Shown: positions 44,678 through 52,790 of the stretch, in pieces
Layout of the letters: each line of letters begins with the position of its first letter
Position numbering within the stretch: the first letter of the stretch is position 1
NCBI RefSeq assembly: GCF_012524115.1
Contig: NZ_JAAZWB010000048.1
Coordinates: forward strand, 1-64,000
Direction of reading: 5' to 3'
DNA: 64,000 nt
DNA from: Bacillus sp. RO1
GTDB taxonomy: Bacteria > Bacillota > Bacilli > Bacillales > Bacillaceae_I
The notes under the pieces: model-generated
What the model saw: only the letters and a program-made list of their open reading frames with translations
Database searches by the model: none
Told to the model about the DNA's origin: nothing
Translations under genes and position numbers: made by a program

Positions 44678-45397
44678 ATGACAGAAAAGAAAAAAATGTA
44701 TGAAGTAGATTTGTATAAGCCAATTCAAAAGCATTTTGTCAAAGAAGGCTTTGAGGTGTACGGGGAAGTGAACGACTGCGATATTGCGATGGTGAAAGGT
44801 GAGTCGGTAGTTGTTGTAGAGCTAAAGCTTACCTTAAATGTTCAACTGCTCATTCAAGCGACAAAGCGGCAAAAACTTACGGACCTTGTTTATATAGCGA
44901 TACCAAAGCCATCCTTTAGCAGGCGATCAAAACGTTGGACCGATTTGTGTCATTTAATTAAGCGTCTTGAGCTGGGCTTGATTGTAGTGTCATTCAATGG
45001 AAGAGAGAAAAGTGTGGAGGTTATGTTTGATCCAGTTCCGTTTGATCGAGCAAAAAGCATGCGTCAAAATAAAAGGAAGCGTGACGCATTGGTCAAAGAG
45101 ATGGACGGTCGTTCATCTGATGTCAATCTCGGTGGCAGCAGCCGAGTAAAGATAAGAACTGCTTATAAAGAGAACTGCGTCCAAATTGCGTGTTATCTGG
45201 ATAAGTTCGGACCTTTGTCGCCAAAGGCTTTGCGAGATTTAGGAACTGGAGAGAAAACCCCTTCCATTTTAACAAAGAACTATTACCGCTGGTTCGAACG
45301 GGTAAAGCGCGGGACATATATGATCAGTGAGAAAGGGAAGAAGGAACTTTGTGATCATAGCGAGCTTGTGGAGCACTTTTTGAAGAAAATGGATTGA
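44678..45397 (+). CDS. DUF2161 family, putative PD-(D/E)XK nuclease
   Basis: 239 residues. The core EVDLYKPIQKHFVKEGFEVYGEVNDCDIAMVKGESVVVVELKLTLN has the D...ExK arrangement of PD-(D/E)XK nucleases (Asp in DCDIAMV, Glu-Leu-Lys in VVELK). The C-terminal part is basic and includes a winged-helix-like segment (LSPKALRDLGTGEKTPSILTKNYYRWFERVKRGTYMIS). It is 19 bp downstream of the SNF2 gene, so it is probably co-transcribed. Nuclease activity is not shown for the family. Confidence 0.82.
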   Translation: MTEKKKMYEVDLYKPIQKHFVKEGFEVYGEVNDCDIAMVKGESVVVVELKLTLNVQLLIQATKRQKLTDLVYIAIPKPSFSRRSKRWTDLCHLIKRLELGLIVVSFNGREKSVEVMFDPVPFDRAKSMRQNKRKRDALVKEMDGRSSDVNLGGSSRVKIRTAYKENCVQIACYLDKFGPLSPKALRDLGTGEKTPSILTKNYYRWFERVKRGTYMISEKGKKELCDHSELVEHFLKKMD

Positions 45398-45402
45398 GTT
45401 GG

Positions 45403-45440
45403 AGACTCTTCTGCACTTTAAAGTGGGAGGGTCTTTTATA
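45403..45440 (+). terminator. Rho-independent terminator
   Basis: AGACTCTTCTGCACTTT pairs imperfectly with AAAGTGGGAGGGTCT, followed by TTTATATG. Confidence 0.65.
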
Positions 45441-45518
45441 TGAATGGAGAAGGCTAGAGGCATATACTACCTTGGGAGGAGAACCTGAATATACCTGTAT
45501 GGGGTATTCGAATTGGAA

Positions 45519-45655
45519 ATCGGGCGGAAATTCAAGGTAATCGGGCGAAAATAGCGAGGAATCGGGCGGATATTTCAGTTTACGGGCGATTATAACGATT
45601 ATCGGGCGATTTACAGGTACAATCGGGCGATTTACAGGTACAATCGGGCGATTCG
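45519..45655. repeat. Keyword array, 20-21-bp pitch (TCGGGCGAT)
   Basis: CGGGCG begins at 45521, 45542, 45563, 45583, 45603, 45624 and 45645, steps of 21, 21, 20, 20, 21 and 21. The first four spacers differ; the last copies also share their spacer (TTTACAGGTACAA), which looks like recent tandem duplication. The gap continues to 45857 with AT-rich leader DNA. The reverse complement of the same keyword forms the array at 59521. Confidence 0.96.
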
Positions 45656-45857
45656 TAATCTTCCACTTTATATTAAAGTGGTTTTCCAGCGCATACCCCC
45701 ACCCTTGGTCCCCAGTCACTAACAATCAGGACTTTTGCACCTAAACAGAACACATGTTTTCTTGTAAAATAGCTAAAATGTGATGTTGCATAACCGAAGA
45801 TTTAGAAAATAACAATACACGATCAACTCAGAACATCAGACAGAGGTGAAACAAAAC

Positions 45858-46484
45858 ATGAATGGAACTGCACATGCAGCCATAGGGGCAGCTACAGGTT
45901 TCGCAGTAGCAAACACGTTGCACACAACCCCGACTAACACTATTATATTAGTCAGCTTGGGGACCATATCAGGCCTTGTACCAGACCTTGATATTGACGG
46001 GAAGCTTCGAGGAAGAATAACGTTATCCCACAAAGTGACGAGATTAATTGCTCAAATCATAGGAACAATGATGGTCCTATACAGTTTATATGAAGGAACC
46101 CTAGAGGAAAAGTTGAGGGGAATAGGAATTGGAGCGCTTATGATTCTTATTTCTTCCTTCATAAAACAGAAACATATGCTGACTATCACTGGTGCGGGGG
46201 TTATTCTCGGAGGGGTTTCCCTGCAACAAATGTGGGTGATACTTTTTGGTGTCTATATCATAGTAGCTTCCTTGGTGTCCCACAGAAGTTATACCCACTC
46301 CCTACTTGGTGTGGCATTTTTCGCTTACATAGCTTTGAAGCTAGAACACTCCCTTTCTATCAATGGAATATTCTTTACATGCACCGTTTCCTATATATGC
46401 CACCTTGTCGCTGATTTAAAAGTATTACCCTTTAATAAAAGAGGGATTAGATTATTTCTCCCTTTGTCATCAAAGGAAATATGA
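45858..46484 (+). CDS. YdjM-family membrane metal-dependent hydrolase
   Basis: About 208 residues with five or so hydrophobic segments. The conserved polar motifs are HAAIGAATG at the N-terminus, GLVPDLDIDGK, SHRSYTHSLLG and YICHLVADLKV; their His and Asp residues are thought to bind metal in this family. ATG 45858 is preferred, with GAGGTGA upstream. Substrate unknown; Bacillus homologues are often membrane stress proteins. Confidence 0.85.
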   Translation: MNGTAHAAIGAATGFAVANTLHTTPTNTIILVSLGTISGLVPDLDIDGKLRGRITLSHKVTRLIAQIIGTMMVLYSLYEGTLEEKLRGIGIGALMILISSFIKQKHMLTITGAGVILGGVSLQQMWVILFGVYIIVASLVSHRSYTHSLLGVAFFAYIALKLEHSLSINGIFFTCTVSYICHLVADLKVLPFNKRGIRLFLPLSSKEI

Positions 46485-46486
46485 AG

Positions 46487-46530
46487 AAGAAAGGGCCAAC
46501 TCCTTAAATAGGATTTTGGCCCTTTTATTT
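46487..46530 (+). terminator. Rho-independent terminator
   Basis: AAGGGCCAA and TTGGCCCTT form a perfect 9-bp stem, followed by TTATTTATT. Confidence 0.85.
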
Positions 46531-46795
46531 ATTAATACATTAATATCCTAGAAAAAATTGCTAGCCTTGTAGGTTCCTCATACATTTACAATTGAAATTT
46601 TTGCAGAATTGAATTTTATTTCGGTAAGATGGCCTATATAAGTCCGTTAGTAAAATGTTTGCGATAGAAAATATTAGAAAATATTTGGCACACATACTGT
46701 TAAAATAAACCTATTGACTAGTTCATATGTCACTGTATATTCTAAGGAATGGATTAATACTAGAGTATCCAAATTCGACCATCCTTTTCTCTTAA

Positions 46796-46804
46796 TGGTA
46801 TAAT
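46796..46804 (+). promoter_or_regulatory. Extended -10 promoter candidate of the hybrid kinase
   Basis: TGGTATAAT is an extended -10 hexamer 59 bp before the kinase start. The upstream TTCGAC at 46774 is a poor -35 at 19-bp spacing. The rest of the 378-base gap after the terminator is AT-rich and shows no gene. Confidence 0.5.
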
Positions 46805-46862
46805 TAACTTAGATATTTTTGTGCGTGTTTAGCATCAAAAACCAATGAAAGTGGGAGTTGCG

Positions 46863-49667
46863 GTGAGCTTTAAGAAAAAACAATTTGTCGGGTTGGGAAT
46901 TACAGTAGTTTCGCTTGTTTTACTATTGTCTGTAATTTTATTGATGACCAATTCCATGAAGACAAATATGCTGGAAATAGTAGAAGACAGGTATTACAAA
47001 GTCAACAAAGCGACTGATATTAGACAGTTGTTTTATGAAACAGACAGGCAGCTGCTGTTTGTAATTAATCGGGATTCTGCTGAGGATATTAATGATAATC
47101 TAGAAAATCTTGCTGAAAACAGGGAAGCTGTCAGAACCAACATCATTGAGTTGGAAGCAGTTCTAGAGCGGAGCGAAACAAAAGCGTTAATACGTAGTAT
47201 TCAAGAACGTTACGATTCGTACTGGGTTATGGAACAACAAATCGTTTCCGAAATTAATAATGGTGCTTCCAATGAAGTCCTGCAAGACATCTATGTTTCT
47301 CAACTTGATACGAGAACAGCACTCCTGCAAGACATATCTGATTTTAAAGATATGCAGGAATCGTTTATGCAAGATACCTTGGCTAACGCTAATGAGACCT
47401 ATCAAACTCTAATAATTATTATGGTTACTGCCGTCATCCTATCATTAATGGTAATTGTCTTGACTACACTTTGGGTAATTCGAAGCACCAACAGACGTCT
47501 AGATGAAGTGAAGAATGGAATTAAAGATATTAACTATACCGACCTATCTGTTTTGCCTAGATTGAGTACAGATATAAAGGATGAAATCGGAGAAATATCG
47601 GTAGCTTTTAATACGATGGCTTCGTCTATTGAAACCTATCATAAAAAAGAAAAACAGTTTACAGAAGAAATTGGTAGACAAAACTGGGTGCAAAAAAATT
47701 CTGCAGATATTATTAACCTCTATCATCGTAATGTTTCTACAGACTCGCTTGCAGAAAAGTTCATTGCAACCTTAACACCTCTCATGGATGCAAAGCTTGG
47801 TGCTTTTTATCTGTTGGATGGAGAAGGAAAAGAATCCTCATATCAAAAAATTGCGACCTATGCCGATGGTGCAGAAGATATTGGTGGAGAAGCATATAAG
47901 CTTCGTGAAGGCTTGGTAGGGCAATGTGCCTGGGACAAGAAGGTAATCCTTCTAGAGGATGTCCCAGAAGGTTATTCCGTCATTACGACAGGAATTGGCC
48001 ATATTAAACCGAAGAGCATCATCATTGCTCCTGTCATTGTAAAAGATGAAGTAATTGCCGTGATTGAGATGGCGACACTGACAGAATTTACAAAGACACA
48101 CCGCCAGCTTTTAAATAAAGTGCTTGAAACACTTGGTATTGCTATCACGAACATTTTAGGAAGAATGGAAGTCGAGCGTCTGTTACTTGAATCACAAGCG
48201 CAGACAGAAGAGCTCCAATCTCAATCGGAAGAGTTGCAGGCTCAGTCGGAAGAGCTTCAAACCCAATCAGAAGAGCTGCGAATGATTAATGAGCAGCTTG
48301 AAGAACGGTCCCGTGATGCGGAACAGAAATCTGCGGATCTTCAAACTGCAAAAACGGAGCTTGAAGAAAAAGCCAAACAGCTTCAACTAAGCTCTAAATA
48401 TAAATCGGAGTTTTTGGCAAATATGTCCCACGAGCTAAGAACACCGCTGAATAGTATCTTACTTCTATCAGAAATGCTGGCGGAAGATCCGGAAGACCAA
48501 TTGACAGATGAACAAAGAGAGTTCTCCCGTGTCATCAATTCTTCCGGGCAGGATTTGTTGAATCTGATAAATGATATTCTGGATCTTTCCAAGGTGGAAG
48601 TGAAAAAGTTAGAAGTGATGTTTGGGGAAGTGAACGTAGAAGAGTTCATTAACCGACTGGAGCTTCAGTTCACCCATATTGCCAAGCACAAAAAGCTGGA
48701 TTACGAAATTAATCGTGGAAATCAGCTACCAGATGTATTTTTCACGGACGAACAGCGTCTTCAACAGATTGTAAAAAATTTGTTATCGAACGCTTTTAAG
48801 TTTACAGAAAAAGGGAAAGTATCCGTTAAAATTGAAAAAGCACTAAAAAGGGACCTTCTACGAGCGAAAGTAAATGTAAACGCGGATACGTGGTTGAAGA
48901 TTTCTGTGGAAGATACCGGAATTGGCATTTCCAAGGACAAGCAGTCCCTTATTTTTGAAGCCTTCCATCAAGGTGATGGAGCGACTATGAGAAAATATGG
49001 TGGAACTGGACTTGGCCTTTCCATCTCCAAGGAATTCTCTAATCTTTTGGGGGGCAGTGTGTATGTAGAAAGCGAAGAGGGTGAAGGAAGTGTCTTCACT
49101 CTATTAATTCCTAGTCTGCCAAAAGGAATGCCTCAATTAAATGAAGTAGAGGCAGCGTGGCAGGAAGTAGCATCCACATCTGAAACCGATTTGTTGGAAG
49201 AGGAAAACATGGTTTTAGACATGGCTAGGAAAGAAGAAGTAAGTAGTGAATCGCAAACAATAGTGGAAGAAAATGATATTTCTAACATCTTAAAAGGGAA
49301 GACTGTTGTCGTGGTAGATGATGACCATCGAAACGTCTATGCCTTGAATAATGCATTGAACAAAGAGGATATGAACATCTTAACTGCAGAGAACGGATTG
49401 CAGTGTCTCGATATCCTCCATGAAACGGAACATGTTGATATCATTTTGATGGATATTATGATGCCGGTCATGGATGGATATAAAGCTATTAAAACAATAC
49501 GTAACCTAGAAAAACATAAAGACGTTCCAATCATTGCTCTTACAGCAAAAGCGATGAAAGGGGATCGAGAGAAATGTCTGGAAGTGGGAGCTTCGGATTA
49601 TATCAGCAAACCACTTAAACTTGATCAACTGTTATCTGCGATGCGAGTTTGGGTAGCAAAAAATTAG
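46863..49667 (+). CDS. rsbK: Hybrid sensor histidine kinase, RsbK-like
   Basis: About 934 residues. TM1 near 8-30; extracytoplasmic CHASE3-like helical region (VEDRYYKVNKATDIRQLFYETDRQLL); TM2 near 185-205; HAMP; GAF (about 290-430); a repetitive coiled coil (EELQSQSEELQAQSEELQTQ); HisKA with His523 (NMSHELRTPLNSILLLSEML); ATPase; C-terminal receiver with Asp864 (IILMDIMMPVMDG). This matches RsbK of the B. cereus group, which controls SigB through RsbY. CheR-type and receiver-PP2C genes follow. GTG 46863 has GTGGGAG upstream; ATG 46845 is possible. Confidence 0.85.
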   Translation: MSFKKKQFVGLGITVVSLVLLLSVILLMTNSMKTNMLEIVEDRYYKVNKATDIRQLFYETDRQLLFVINRDSAEDINDNLENLAENREAVRTNIIELEAVLERSETKALIRSIQERYDSYWVMEQQIVSEINNGASNEVLQDIYVSQLDTRTALLQDISDFKDMQESFMQDTLANANETYQTLIIIMVTAVILSLMVIVLTTLWVIRSTNRRLDEVKNGIKDINYTDLSVLPRLSTDIKDEIGEISVAFNTMASSIETYHKKEKQFTEEIGRQNWVQKNSADIINLYHRNVSTDSLAEKFIATLTPLMDAKLGAFYLLDGEGKESSYQKIATYADGAEDIGGEAYKLREGLVGQCAWDKKVILLEDVPEGYSVITTGIGHIKPKSIIIAPVIVKDEVIAVIEMATLTEFTKTHRQLLNKVLETLGIAITNILGRMEVERLLLESQAQTEELQSQSEELQAQSEELQTQSEELRMINEQLEERSRDAEQKSADLQTAKTELEEKAKQLQLSSKYKSEFLANMSHELRTPLNSILLLSEMLAEDPEDQLTDEQREFSRVINSSGQDLLNLINDILDLSKVEVKKLEVMFGEVNVEEFINRLELQFTHIAKHKKLDYEINRGNQLPDVFFTDEQRLQQIVKNLLSNAFKFTEKGKVSVKIEKALKRDLLRAKVNVNADTWLKISVEDTGIGISKDKQSLIFEAFHQGDGATMRKYGGTGLGLSISKEFSNLLGGSVYVESEEGEGSVFTLLIPSLPKGMPQLNEVEAAWQEVASTSETDLLEEENMVLDMARKEEVSSESQTIVEENDISNILKGKTVVVVDDDHRNVYALNNALNKEDMNILTAENGLQCLDILHETEHVDIILMDIMMPVMDGYKAIKTIRNLEKHKDVPIIALTAKAMKGDREKCLEVGASDYISKPLKLDQLLSAMRVWVAKN

Positions 49668-49673
49668 GTTATT

Positions 49674-49725
49674 GAAAAAAGGAACGGTTACGGTTCGTTG
49701 GCTGCGAGTAACCGTTCCTTTTTAT
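49674..49725 (+). terminator. Strong rho-independent terminator
   Basis: AAAAAAGGAACGGTTAC pairs with GTAACCGTTCCTTTTT around a 16-base loop, directly between the kinase and the methyltransferase gene. Confidence 0.93.
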
Positions 49726-49756
49726 AAGATTTGAGTTTTTGGAGGCAGGATCACAA

Positions 49757-50581
49757 GTGGACAAGCAAGACTTGGAATTAGAATTATTCTTAACCGCAGT
49801 TTATCGGCTTTCAGGGTTCGATTTTCGAAAATATATGAAGTCTTCCATTATGAGAAGAGTGGAAAATAGATTAAGGTTAGAAGGGTTAAAAAACATTACG
49901 GAACTGACAGAACGAGTAATACATCAAGAAGTATTTTTAAGAAAAATTTTAGATGATTTTTCTATTAATGTTACGGAGATGTTCCGTGATCCTTCTTTTT
50001 TCTTGTCCTTCCGAGAAAAAGTGATTCCTCTTTTAAGAGAATTACCGGAAATTCGTGTATGGCACGCAGGCTGTTCTTCGGGAGAGGAGGCCTACTCGAT
50101 GGCCATTCTTTTAGAGGAGGAGGGAGTCGGCCATAAGTCCAAGATTTATGCAACAGACATGAATGAAAAGATTTTGGAGAAGGCACAAAAAGGGATCATT
50201 CCCCTGTCGAAAATGAAAACATATACGAAGAATTATATGCAAGCCGGTGGCAAAACGGCCTTTTCGGAATATTATCAATCTGATCATCAGTTTGCCTATA
50301 TAAAGGAAAATCTCTTGAACAGGATCGTGTTTGCTCAGCATAACCTTGTGACAGACCGTTCGTTCAATGAGTTTCATATCATTGTTTGCCGTAATGTATT
50401 AATTTATTTCAATTTGGAGCTGCAATATAATGTGATTCAATTGTTTCAGGAGAGTCTTGGGGCTGAGGGGTTCCTTGGGCTTGGAAGCAAAGAGGCGTTA
50501 CGTCTTGATTCCCATCCCGGTTTTGAAGAGTTTGATGTGTATGATAAGATTTATCGCAAAAAAAAGGAGAGCTTGGATTAA
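49757..50581 (+). CDS. rsbM: CheR-type methyltransferase, RsbM-like
   Basis: 274 residues. The N-terminal helical domain has GFDFRKYMKSSIMRRVENRL, and the SAM domain has RVWHAGCSSGEEAYSMAILL, IYATDMNEKILEKAQKG and IVCRNVLIYFNLELQ. This is the glutamate O-methyltransferase fold, but no chemoreceptors or CheB occur here. In the B. cereus group, RsbM methylates the adjacent hybrid kinase RsbK and damps its signal, and gene context is the same. GTG 49757 is favoured (GGAGG 10 bases upstream). The terminator stem begins in its last codons. Confidence 0.85.
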   Translation: MDKQDLELELFLTAVYRLSGFDFRKYMKSSIMRRVENRLRLEGLKNITELTERVIHQEVFLRKILDDFSINVTEMFRDPSFFLSFREKVIPLLRELPEIRVWHAGCSSGEEAYSMAILLEEEGVGHKSKIYATDMNEKILEKAQKGIIPLSKMKTYTKNYMQAGGKTAFSEYYQSDHQFAYIKENLLNRIVFAQHNLVTDRSFNEFHIIVCRNVLIYFNLELQYNVIQLFQESLGAEGFLGLGSKEALRLDSHPGFEEFDVYDKIYRKKKESLD

Positions 50582-50600
50582 TCCAGCTCTTCTTTTTTTG
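50562..50600. terminator. Bidirectional terminator inside the cheR-type gene end
   Basis: AGAGCTTGGATT (50568-50579) pairs with AATCCAGCTCT (to 50590), followed by TCTTTTTTT. The left arm encodes the last residues ESLD of the methyltransferase, and its TAA is in the loop. A run of A on the left lets it work for the converging phosphatase gene. Confidence 0.85.
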
Positions 50601-50603
50601 CAT

Positions 50604-51746
50604 TTATCTCGCTTGTATCATAACGACGCACATGTCGTCTGAGGCTTGTTGTTGCATGTCTGCAGGTAAGACTAGGTTAATAGGTTCAGGGATGTTAGGT
50701 AGATCCCAGAGCTTTGAGGCGGATTTAATGAATTGAGGGTATTGATTCATGCCCACTTTCTCCATTGTTTCTACAACACCATCTGTATAAAGCATAATTT
50801 GAACGGATTCCTTATAAGTAATCTTCGTCTTCTTAACATCCACGGTCTCGAAGAACCCTAGGGCACATGTTCGATTAGATAGCTCCACTACTTCATCTTC
50901 GTCAATGAACGCAAAACCAGCGGGATGACCTGCATTTACATATTCCATTGATTTTTCATTTGTATCTATGACAAGGTAAATAGCTGTAAAATAATATGGA
51001 ATTTGCTGATTCCTTAAATTGAGGGCATGCATCCAGCGATTTAATTCACTAATAACGAATTCAGGATCAGCGCAGCCTCTGATGGAGTCTCGCAGTACAG
51101 AGGAGATGAACATACATACTAAGGAAGCAGAAATTCCATGCCCCATCATGTCTAGCAGTATGACCGCATATCTCGAGTCATCGACCCTATACCAATAGTA
51201 CATGTCCCCTGCTAGTTTATAAGCGGGAATGTAGGATGCCTTTACAGTGAATTTGTCTTCTGTGATTGGTTCGCTTAACAGACTATTCTGTACTTGCTGA
51301 GAAAGGTCCAATTGATTTTTAATTTTTTCTGCCTGTTTTTTATTCTTATCCTTCTCCTGTTTAAGTCGAAGAACCACCCGGATACGTGCCAATAGTTCCG
51401 TCTTATTAATTGGCTTCATGACATAGTCTAATCCACCTGCATCCAGGGCTTCTGCTACTTTATTAGAATCTTCTAATGCTGTGACAAAAATGACAGGTAT
51501 ATCTTTCAGGTGTGGAATGGTTTGAAGGGTTCTACAGGCTTCAATTCCATCAACTTCAGGCATCATAATATCCATTAAGATGATATCGATGGGCATCTGA
51601 GATGAAGCGGGATTATAATTATGTAAATATGTAAACATTTCATTAGCGGATGTGAAGGATAAGTAATCTTTGTAACCTGCTCTTTTTAAGATATTTTCTA
51701 TAACGAATAAATTTACTTGGTTATCATCGACAATTAGTATGCCCAT
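50604..51746 (-). CDS. rsbY: Receiver-PP2C phosphatase, RsbY-like
   Basis: 380 residues. An N-terminal receiver (GILIVDDNQVNLFVIENIL) has phospho-acceptor Asp59 (DIILMDIMMPEVDG) and Lys in VMKPINKTEL. A coiled linker follows, then a SpoIIE/RsbU-type PP2C domain with AGDMYYWYRVDDSRYAVILLDMMGHGISASLVC and TDGVVETMEK carrying metal-binding Asp residues. In B. cereus RsbY dephosphorylates RsbV to free SigB once its receiver is phosphorylated by RsbK. The partner genes rsbV, rsbW and sigB are not in this window. Confidence 0.87.
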   Translation of the reverse strand: MGILIVDDNQVNLFVIENILKRAGYKDYLSFTSANEMFTYLHNYNPASSQMPIDIILMDIMMPEVDGIEACRTLQTIPHLKDIPVIFVTALEDSNKVAEALDAGGLDYVMKPINKTELLARIRVVLRLKQEKDKNKKQAEKIKNQLDLSQQVQNSLLSEPITEDKFTVKASYIPAYKLAGDMYYWYRVDDSRYAVILLDMMGHGISASLVCMFISSVLRDSIRGCADPEFVISELNRWMHALNLRNQQIPYYFTAIYLVIDTNEKSMEYVNAGHPAGFAFIDEDEVVELSNRTCALGFFETVDVKKTKITYKESVQIMLYTDGVVETMEKVGMNQYPQFIKSASKLWDLPNIPEPINLVLPADMQQQASDDMCVVMIQAR

Positions 51747-51932
51747 ATTCTTTTTTCTCCTCTATCTTTCTAGAATAGTAAACACCCCACATATTAATAC
51801 CCTTTTCCTATATAGATAAAACCTATTTCCAGGATATTTTTTCTGAATGCTTGAGCAGGTTTTGTCTGGCAGGTTAAAGGGTAGTTTGCTTGTTAGGAAG
51901 GTTCTCTAACAACTAACTCTAGAGGTGATGTA

Positions 51933-52679
51933 ATGGAAACCACAGTTCGTTCCACAAAAGGTAAGTTGCTGACAAAGGAAGAAATGACAAATGAGAAAAT
52001 TGTACCCAAATGGGTTGTGCAAGAATATAAGAATTTCAAGGAAGTAGTAACAAATAAAACATTTCCTTGTTATTTTGGAATGAGTGCAGAAAAGAAAGGG
52101 GAACTTCGCTATTCCTATATTAGTCATGAAAATTGGAGCCATTTGCCGGATACTTTAAAGGAGTTTAACGCCCTGTTTGATCCGGAGAAACCACTTGTAC
52201 GACATGGTCTTTTTCTTTTTGTGGAGCCAGAGAAAGAAGAAAAAACTATTCCGTACTATCGTGAATACTTTTGGGATATATTGCAGTTTTTACATATGAA
52301 GGACGACCAGCCATGGCCTAAAGATTATCCTACAGATCCAGATCATCACCTGTGGTCTTTTTCCTTTGCAGAAGAGCCGTATTTCGTCTTCGGCAATGCT
52401 CCTGCCTACAAACAGAGAAAGACAAGAGATTTAGGAAACAGTCTCATCCTAGGGTTTCAGCCAAGAAGGATATTTGAAGGACTAGAAGGTACGTCAAAGG
52501 GTGGTATTATGTCGCGTGAGAAGGTAAGGGAGCGTGTGGAGAAATGGGATCAGCTCCCAACACATCCTAATATCAGTCACTACGGAGATCCAGACCATCG
52601 AGAATGGAAACAATATTTTATTGGAGACGATGTAAAACCTATCAAAGGTAACTGTCCTTTCTCCATGATGAAAAAATAA
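51933..52679 (+). CDS. YqcI/YcgG family protein
   Basis: 248 residues. Family pattern: FPCYFGMSAEKKGELRYSYI, LWSFSFAEEPYFVFGNAPAYKQRKTRDLGNSLILGFQPRRIFEGL and the C-terminal HREWKQYFIGDDVKPIKGNCPF. These proteins resemble heme-binding or oxygenase-like Ycg proteins of unknown role. GAGGTGATGTA before the ATG. Single gene. Confidence 0.88.
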   Translation: METTVRSTKGKLLTKEEMTNEKIVPKWVVQEYKNFKEVVTNKTFPCYFGMSAEKKGELRYSYISHENWSHLPDTLKEFNALFDPEKPLVRHGLFLFVEPEKEEKTIPYYREYFWDILQFLHMKDDQPWPKDYPTDPDHHLWSFSFAEEPYFVFGNAPAYKQRKTRDLGNSLILGFQPRRIFEGLEGTSKGGIMSREKVRERVEKWDQLPTHPNISHYGDPDHREWKQYFIGDDVKPIKGNCPFSMMKK

Positions 52680-52790
52680 GTGGTATCCAACTAACATCTT
52701 TGTTGTTCAGAATATTTTATCTTCTACTAAAATTTTCTGGTATGATAGAAATAGATTATCCGAAAATAACGTAGAAGGTGGCTGGCAAGT

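Noticed and set aside
41524-45397. DISARM-type defence system
   Set aside because: No methyltransferase, DUF1998 or phospholipase-D nuclease gene is present; only the SNF2 element is shared.
45324-45725. 133-codon minus-strand ORF
   Set aside because: It is made of the reverse of the CGGGCG array and the end of the DUF2161 gene; the repeated PVNRPIV segment is repeat-derived.
49757-50581. Chemotaxis CheR
   Set aside because: No chemoreceptor, CheA, CheW or CheB gene nearby; context and size fit the RsbM type better.
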